A stretch of 27,996 nucleotides of DNA, taken from NCBI GenBank assembly GCA_031422555.1, contig JANPLZ010000118.1, positions 1 through 27,996 of the forward strand, written 5' to 3'. A program made the translations under genes and the position numbers. The notes under the pieces are model-generated. The model saw only the letters and a program-made list of their open reading frames with translations. It was not told the DNA's origin and ran no database searches. Shown here one piece after another: positions 23,428 through 27,996 of the stretch; the stretch's first letter is position 1; every line of letters begins with the position of its first letter. The stretch comes from JANNAT01 sp031422555. Lineage in GTDB: Bacteria; Pseudomonadota; Alphaproteobacteria; Rhodobacterales; Rhodobacteraceae.

Positions 23428-24149
23428 TGGGCCGGGTACATCGCGGCCAGCCGCGCCATCGCGGCGTCCAGGCGCGCGGCGTCGGTGCCCCGGATCACCA
23501 GATTGGTACCGAACGCGCCGCCCCGGTTGAACGGATACGACCCCATCGACAGGTCGGGGTATTCGGCGGCAAGTGCCGCAAACCCCTCGGCAATCTCGCC
23601 CTCGCCGCGCAATACCTCGTGCGTCTGGTTCAGCAGCAGCGCACCCCCCGCAATACCCGCCAGCACGCCGGCCAGCATCGCCTCGAAGATGCGGGGCACG
23701 CCGGCCATGACGTGGACGTTCCCGATGGTGAACCCTGGAGCGACCGATACCGGATTGTCGATCAGCGTCGCCCCATCCGGGATCCGCGCCATCCGCTGCC
23801 GCGCCGCGTTGAACTCCATCCCCTGACGCGCGTAATGCGCGCCCAGCAGCGCCATCGCATCGGCGCGGTGGCCGATGGCCGCGCCCATCGCATCCGCCAC
23901 CGCATCCGCCGTGATGTCGTCATGCGTCGGCCCGATGCCGCCGCTGGTGAACACATGGTCAGAGGTCGCCGACAGCGCCCGCACCGCCGCGACGATACTT
24001 GCATGGTCATCGGCCACCACCCGCGCCTCGGTCAGCCGGATGCCCCGCGCCGTGCACTGTGTCGCCAGATGGTGGGTATTGGTGTCGCGGGTGCGGCCCG
24101 ACAGGATCTCGTCGCCGATCACCAGCATGGCCGCGGTTGGATTGGTCAT
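23424..24149 (-). CDS. Molybdopterin-binding (CinA N-terminal-like / MoCF) domain protein
   Basis: The 241-residue product consists of the MoCF domain known from CinA, MoaB and MogA: MLVIGDEILSGRTRDTNT (8-25, split here), VFTSGGIGPTHDDITADAVADA (the phosphate/nucleotide-binding signature) and NPVSVAPGF with VHVMAGVP. The C-terminal deamidase domain of full CinA is missing, as is common in this short family, so a role in pyridine nucleotide repair or cofactor chemistry is only inferred. ATG 24149 stands six bases after a perfect GGAGG, which decides the start over an earlier one at 24203. The gene heads the minus-strand trio and diverges from map. Confidence 0.88.
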   Translation of the reverse strand: MTNPTAAMLVIGDEILSGRTRDTNTHHLATQCTARGIRLTEARVVADDHASIVAAVRALSATSDHVFTSGGIGPTHDDITADAVADAMGAAIGHRADAMALLGAHYARQGMEFNAARQRMARIPDGATLIDNPVSVAPGFTIGNVHVMAGVPRIFEAMLAGVLAGIAGGALLLNQTHEVLRGEGEIAEGFAALAAEYPDLSMGSYPFNRGGAFGTNLVIRGTDAARLDAAMARLAAMYPAQ

Positions 24150-24219
24150 CTGTTGCCTCCGTAACGCCCTGACGGGTATAGGCCCGCCGCAGGCTCTGGC
24201 CAATCCCCGGCCCGCCGCT

Positions 24220-24225
24220 TATATT
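24220..24225 (+). promoter_or_regulatory. -10-like TATATT immediately upstream of map
   Basis: TATATT ends seven bases before the map ATG, so transcription would start at or next to the A of the start codon. There is no Shine-Dalgarno sequence in the gap. A -35 partner (CTGGCC, 18 bases upstream) is poor. This would make map a leaderless transcript. Confidence 0.35.
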
Positions 24226-24232
24226 CCCCGAT

Positions 24233-25042
24233 ATGGACGACATGCGCGGTCGCATCACACGGGACGGCATCCGCATCTATGAGGACGCGGATTTCGCGGG
24301 CATGCGTGCGGCGGGCCGCATCGCCGCCGACATCCTGGACCGCGTGGCCCCGCTGGTGCAGCCCGGTGTGACCACCGAGGCGCTGGACCAGTTCGTCATG
24401 GACGAAATTGCGCGCCATGGCGTCACCTCGGCCACCATCGGCTACAAGGGGTACAAGCACGCCTCGTGCATTTCGGTCAACCATGTGGTGTGTCACGGCA
24501 TTCCGGGGCCAAAGCTGCTCAAGGACGGCGATATCCTGAACATCGACGTGACGGTGATCGCCGACGGCTGGTTCGGCGACAACAGCCGGATGTATGTGGC
24601 CGGCCGGCTGGAGCGCAAGGCGGAACGGCTGATCCAAGTCACCCATGACGCGGTGATGCGGGGGATCGCGGCGGTAAGGCCCGGCAATACCTTCGGCGAC
24701 ATCGGCCATGCGATCCAGGCTTACGTCGAGGAAAACCGCATGTCGGTGGTGCGCGATTTCTGCGGGCATGGCCTGGGCCGGGTGTTCCACGCGCCGCCCA
24801 ACGTGCTGCACTATGGCCGCCCCCGCACCGGGCCGGTGCTGGAAGAGGGGATGTTCTTCACCATCGAGCCGATGGTGAATCTTGGCCGCCCCGAGACCAA
24901 GGTTCTGGCCGACGACTGGACCGCCGTCACCCGCGACAAGTCGTTGTCCGCGCAGTTCGAGCATTCGGTGGGGGTGACGGCGACCGGGGCCGAGATCTTT
25001 ACCGTATCCCCCGCGGGCAAGTTCCACCCGACATGGGGCTGA
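24233..25042 (+). CDS. map: Type I methionine aminopeptidase
   Basis: The enzyme removes the N-terminal methionine from nascent proteins in the cytoplasm. The 269-residue protein shows all five metal ligands: Asp105 and Asp116 (NIDVTVIADGWFGD), His179 (GHGLG), Glu212 (TIEPM) and Glu243 (FEHSVGVT). The substrate-pocket His88 lies in NHVVCHGIPG. Length is normal for the family. Met1 (24233) and Met4 (24242) are both possible starts, with no ribosome binding site upstream. The 3' end overlaps the alpha/beta hydrolase gene by 10 bases, so that gene is translationally coupled. Confidence 0.96.
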   Translation: MDDMRGRITRDGIRIYEDADFAGMRAAGRIAADILDRVAPLVQPGVTTEALDQFVMDEIARHGVTSATIGYKGYKHASCISVNHVVCHGIPGPKLLKDGDILNIDVTVIADGWFGDNSRMYVAGRLERKAERLIQVTHDAVMRGIAAVRPGNTFGDIGHAIQAYVEENRMSVVRDFCGHGLGRVFHAPPNVLHYGRPRTGPVLEEGMFFTIEPMVNLGRPETKVLADDWTAVTRDKSLSAQFEHSVGVTATGAEIFTVSPAGKFHPTWG

Positions 25043-26523
25043 TCCGGCTGGCGGTTCTGCTGCTGGCGCTTGTCGGGGCGGCACTGTCGGTCTGGCGACT
25101 GGAGGCGGGGCGCGCAGGGCTGGTCATCACCCCCCTGTCGGTCGGCACCACCCCGGCCACGCTGTACCGCCTGCCCGGTGATGTGCCTGCGCCGGTGGTC
25201 GTGATTGCCCACGGCTTTGCCGGATCGCGGCCCCTGATGGACAGCATTGCCATCACGCTGGCGCAGGCCGGGTACATCGCGGTCAGCTATGACCTGATGG
25301 GCCACGGGCGCAACCCGCAGCCCATGTCGGGCGACGTGACGCGGATCGACGGCACGACGCGGGTGCTGATGGACGAATTGGCGCGGGTGTCGGATGCCGC
25401 GTTGGCGTTGCCGGGGGCCGACGGGCGGCTGGCGCTGCTGGGCCATTCGATGGCGTCCGACATCGTGGTGCGGCAAGCGGAGCGGGACGCCCGCGTGCAG
25501 GCCGTGGTGGCGCTGTCGATGTTTTCCATGGCGGTGACGGCGGACCAGCCGCGCAATCTGCTGGTGATCGCCGGTGAGTGGGAGGGGATGCTGGCCGCCG
25601 AGGCGTTGCGCGCCCTGCGCCTGTCCGACCCGGCGGCATCGTTCGGCAATACGGTGGCCAACGCCACCGGTGCGCGCCGTGCGCTGACCGTGCTGAACGT
25701 GGAACATCTGGGCATCCTGTATTCTGGCACCATGCTGGCCGAAGTGCGGGGATGGCTGGACACCGTGTTCGCCCGCAGCCAGATGCCGCCGATAGTCCTG
25801 CGGGGCGGCTGGATTGCGCTGCTGCTGGTGTCGGTGGTGGCGATGGCCTGGCCGCTGGCCGGATCTTTGCAGCGGTTCCGTGCGGCAGAGCCACCCGTGC
25901 GGGTGGATCGGGGGGCGTTCGTGCTGGCGGTGGTGGGGCCTGCGGTGGCGACACCGTTGCTGCTGTGGCCGTTTGACACCCGGTTCCTGCCGGTGCTGGT
26001 GGCGGACTATCTGGCGCTGCACTTCGCGCTGTACGGCGCGCTGGGGCTGGGGGTGCTGGCATGGGCGGGGGGCCTGCGCCGCATCGCCCCGGTGGTGCTG
26101 GTGCTGGCCATTCCGGTTGCCGTCTATGCCACGCTGATCTTCGGCGGCGCGCTTGATCGCTATTTTGCGTCGTTTGTCCCGGTGGCAGGCCGCATCCCCG
26201 TCGTCATCGCGATGGCGATCGGGGCGGTGCCGTTCATGCTGGCCGATGGTGCGCTGACCGAGGGCGGGCGGGCCCCCTTGGGCCGTGTGCTCATGGTGCG
26301 GGGAGCGGCGCTGGCGTCACTGGGCCTGGCGGTGGCGCTGGATTTCGAGCGGTTGTTCTTTCTGCTGATCATCCTGCCGGTGATCCTGATGTTCTTTGTG
26401 CTGTTCGGCACGGTCGGTGGCTGGGTCGGTCGGGCAACCTGGCGGCCGGCGGTCGCGGGCATCGCCCTGGGCGTGTTTCTGGGCTGGGCGCTGGGTGTCA
26501 CCTTCCCGATGTTCGCGGCGTGA
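25033..26523 (+). CDS. Alpha/beta hydrolase fused to a polytopic membrane domain
   Basis: The 496-residue protein has an N-terminal signal anchor (about 3-20). An alpha/beta-hydrolase domain (about 30-245) follows, with the oxyanion motif IAHGFAGSR (58-66), SYDLMGHGRN (85-94), the nucleophile Ser139 in GHSMAS and a likely catalytic His in NVEHLGI. About seven or eight hydrophobic segments fill residues 255-496. The hydrolase domain is probably on the periplasmic face. Its substrate is unknown; the combination resembles uncharacterised membrane-bound lipases or esterases. The ATG at 25033 lies inside the map gene, in another frame. High GC and CTG use match the right-hand part of the window. 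Confidence 0.8.
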   Translation: MGLIRLAVLLLALVGAALSVWRLEAGRAGLVITPLSVGTTPATLYRLPGDVPAPVVVIAHGFAGSRPLMDSIAITLAQAGYIAVSYDLMGHGRNPQPMSGDVTRIDGTTRVLMDELARVSDAALALPGADGRLALLGHSMASDIVVRQAERDARVQAVVALSMFSMAVTADQPRNLLVIAGEWEGMLAAEALRALRLSDPAASFGNTVANATGARRALTVLNVEHLGILYSGTMLAEVRGWLDTVFARSQMPPIVLRGGWIALLLVSVVAMAWPLAGSLQRFRAAEPPVRVDRGAFVLAVVGPAVATPLLLWPFDTRFLPVLVADYLALHFALYGALGLGVLAWAGGLRRIAPVVLVLAIPVAVYATLIFGGALDRYFASFVPVAGRIPVVIAMAIGAVPFMLADGALTEGGRAPLGRVLMVRGAALASLGLAVALDFERLFFLLIILPVILMFFVLFGTVGGWVGRATWRPAVAGIALGVFLGWALGVTFPMFAA

Positions 26524-26603
26524 CCGGGGGCGGCATTGCGCCGCTGCTGAAGGACTGCCGCCTGCCAGATCGCGGGTTACCTCGAGAAAGCAACGTTCGC
26601 GCC

Positions 26604-26631
26604 TTGCCGCCGCGCGCGGGCGGACTTATCC
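26604..26631 (+). promoter_or_regulatory. Candidate promoter of ilvD copy 2
   Basis: TTGCCG and TTATCC are 16 bases apart, with CGCGCGCGG between them and CTG directly after the -10, as at ilvD copy 1. The -10 ends 38 bases before the ATG. Conservation of this layout between two otherwise different upstream regions is the main support. Confidence 0.5.
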
Positions 26632-26669
26632 CTGTCGCGCCAAGCCACGTCCTACCGGGGGGATCCGCC

Positions 26670-27996
26670 ATGACCAACCAGCGTTTCGACAAATCGAAAC
26701 TGCCCAGCCGCCATGTGACGGAAGGCCCCGCGCGTGCCCCGCACCGCAGCTATTTCTACGCCATGGGGATCACCGAGGAAGAGATTCACCAGCCCTGGGT
26801 CGGCGTCGCCACCTGCTGGAACGAGGCGGCACCGTGCAACATCGCGCTGAACCGTCAGGCGCAGATCGTCAAGCACGGGGTGAAAAAGGGCGGCGGCACC
26901 CCGCGTGAGTTCACCACCATCACCGTGACGGACGGCATCGCCATGGGGCATGAGGGGATGCGGTCGTCGCTGGCGTCGCGCGATGCCATTGCGGACACCG
27001 TGGAACTGACGATGCGCGGGCATTGCTACGACGCGCTGGTGGGGCTGGCGGGCTGTGACAAGTCGCTGCCCGGCATGATGATGGCGATGGTGCGGCTGAA
27101 CGTGCCGTCGGTGTTCCTCTATGGCGGCTCGATCCTGCCCGGCCGCTACAAGGGTCAGGACATCACCGTGCAGGACATGTTCGAGGCGGTGGGCAAGGTT
27201 CAGGCAGGGACCATGTCCGAGGCGGAGCTGGAAATCATGGAGCGGGTGGCCTGCCCGTCGTCGGGGGCGTGCGGCGCGCAGTATACGGCGAACACCATGG
27301 CCTGTGTCAGCGAGGCCATCGGTCTGGCGCTGCTGAACTCCAGCGGTGCCCCCGCCCCCTACGAATCGCGCGACCAGTATGGCGAGGCCAGCGGCGTGGC
27401 GGTGATGAACCTGATCGAGAAGAACATCCGCGCCCGCGATGTGGTGACGCTGCGATCCCTGACCAACGCCGCCCGCGTGGTGGCCTGCACCGGCGGGTCG
27501 ACCAATGCCGCCCTGCACCTGCCGGCCCTAGCGAACGAGGCCGGGATCGACTTCGATCTGTTCGACGTCGCCGACATCATGCGCGACACGCCCTATTTCG
27601 TGAACCTGCGCCCCGGCGGGCAGTATGTGGCGAAAGACCTGTACGAGGTTGGCGGCGTGCCGGTGGTGATGAAGGAGCTGCTGAAGGCGGGGTATCTGGA
27701 CGGCGATTGCATGACCGCATCGGGCCGGACGCTGGGTGCGGAGTTGGACGATATCCGGGGTGAACCCGATGGCCGCGTGATCCACCATATCGCCATGCCG
27801 CTGACCAAGACCGGTGGCGTCGTGGGCCTGCGGGGCAACATCTGTCCCGACGGGGCCATCGTCAAGGTGGCGGGGATGACAGAGGCCGAGCAGGTGTTCA
27901 GTGGCCCCGCCCGTGTGTTCGAGTGCGAGGAAGACGCGTTTGCCGCCGTGAAAGCCCGCGAATACCGCGAGGGCGAGGTACTGGTGATCCGCAACG
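26670..27996 (+). CDS. ilvD: Dihydroxy-acid dehydratase, copy 2, 3' end cut by window
   Basis: The first 442 codons of a second ilvD are present and the frame is open to the window edge. The product matches copy 1 at roughly 90% of residues by eye; the first 140 are identical apart from one missing threonine at position 2 or 3. The cluster cysteines (APCN, AGCDKS, GACGAQYTANT) and the TVTDGIAMGHEGM region are intact, so it should be active if complete. Synonymous positions differ widely from copy 1 and favour G or C. The ATG is preceded by a G-rich ribosome binding site (26656-26662). It follows the hydrolase gene by 146 bases that contain the candidate promoter. Confidence 0.95.
   Translation, partial: MTNQRFDKSKLPSRHVTEGPARAPHRSYFYAMGITEEEIHQPWVGVATCWNEAAPCNIALNRQAQIVKHGVKKGGGTPREFTTITVTDGIAMGHEGMRSSLASRDAIADTVELTMRGHCYDALVGLAGCDKSLPGMMMAMVRLNVPSVFLYGGSILPGRYKGQDITVQDMFEAVGKVQAGTMSEAELEIMERVACPSSGACGAQYTANTMACVSEAIGLALLNSSGAPAPYESRDQYGEASGVAVMNLIEKNIRARDVVTLRSLTNAARVVACTGGSTNAALHLPALANEAGIDFDLFDVADIMRDTPYFVNLRPGGQYVAKDLYEVGGVPVVMKELLKAGYLDGDCMTASGRTLGAELDDIRGEPDGRVIHHIAMPLTKTGGVVGLRGNICPDGAIVKVAGMTEAEQVFSGPARVFECEEDAFAAVKAREYREGEVLVIRN

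Noticed and set aside
22231..23826. 531-codon open frame on the plus strand
   Set aside because: It runs antisense across parts of the OmpA, GNAT and CinA-N-like genes, crosses their boundaries and has Arg/Pro/Gln-rich composition.
24811..26022. 403-codon open frame on the minus strand
   Set aside because: Antisense to map and the membrane hydrolase; repetitive His/Gln/Arg composition with no motif.
26396..26908. Open frame on the plus strand across the hydrolase end and ilvD copy 2 start
   Set aside because: It overlaps the clear ilvD frame and its sequence is an out-of-frame reading of it.
1..27996. CRISPR array, rRNA genes or a complete insertion sequence
   Set aside because: No regularly spaced repeats, rRNA signatures, transposase or terminal inverted repeats were seen.

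Overview
This window most likely comes from a member of the Rhodobacteraceae (Roseobacter-type Alphaproteobacteria). That rests on gene content recalled from the family: an MbfA-type iron exporter, a dapF-mtaB pair, mnmD split from its FAD partner, a probable DUF6478 protein, and the OmpA / GNAT / CinA-N-like / map cluster. It also rests on the GC-rich coding style. There is no phage, CRISPR array, rRNA operon or complete insertion sequence. No database search was possible, so all names come from motif recognition.

Layout. (1) 1-6.7 kb is a compact housekeeping and accessory block: 5'-cut mbfA, an iodotyrosine-deiodinase-like flavoprotein, an AEC permease, fghA, a secreted CAP-domain protein, a YaiI-family protein, then mtaB and dapF on the minus strand. 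(2) 6.8-8.95 kb is a small disturbed region. It starts with tRNA-Lys(TTT), followed by an amidase fragment and a luciferase-like monooxygenase fragment joined back to back where both have lost their N-termini. An AT-richer orphan gene follows, whose product carries a domain resembling the plant IQM proteins. (3) 8.95-11.8 kb holds a divergent FAD oxidoreductase / mnmD pair (the two halves of MnmC), a DMT permease and tRNA-Arg(CCT). (4) 11.8-15.2 kb holds a LacI-family regulator with two operator-like palindromes upstream, and fadH. (5) 15.3-20.5 kb holds two uncharacterised proteins, a lipoprotein, a first ilvD, and a two-gene unit of M15-like and M23 peptidases. (6) 20.7-28.0 kb holds a LysR regulator, an OmpA protein, a GNAT, a CinA-N-like protein, map, a membrane alpha/beta hydrolase and a second, 3'-cut ilvD.

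The most important large-scale observation is that the base and codon style changes inside the LysR gene near 21.0-21.15 kb. To the left, TTG/CTT/CTA leucine codons are common; to the right CTG dominates and GC is visibly higher. The two ilvD genes lie on opposite sides of this switch. Their proteins are about 90% identical by eye but differ at many synonymous positions, and both share a very similar candidate promoter. Either the contig joins two related genomes at a conserved gene, or one genome has taken up a second ilvD region by recombination.

The best candidate for undescribed biology is the orphan IQM-like gene at 7764-8846, sitting in a deletion scar near a tRNA gene. The M15-like/M23 pair and the two-gene unit at 15274-16429 are further uncharacterised units.
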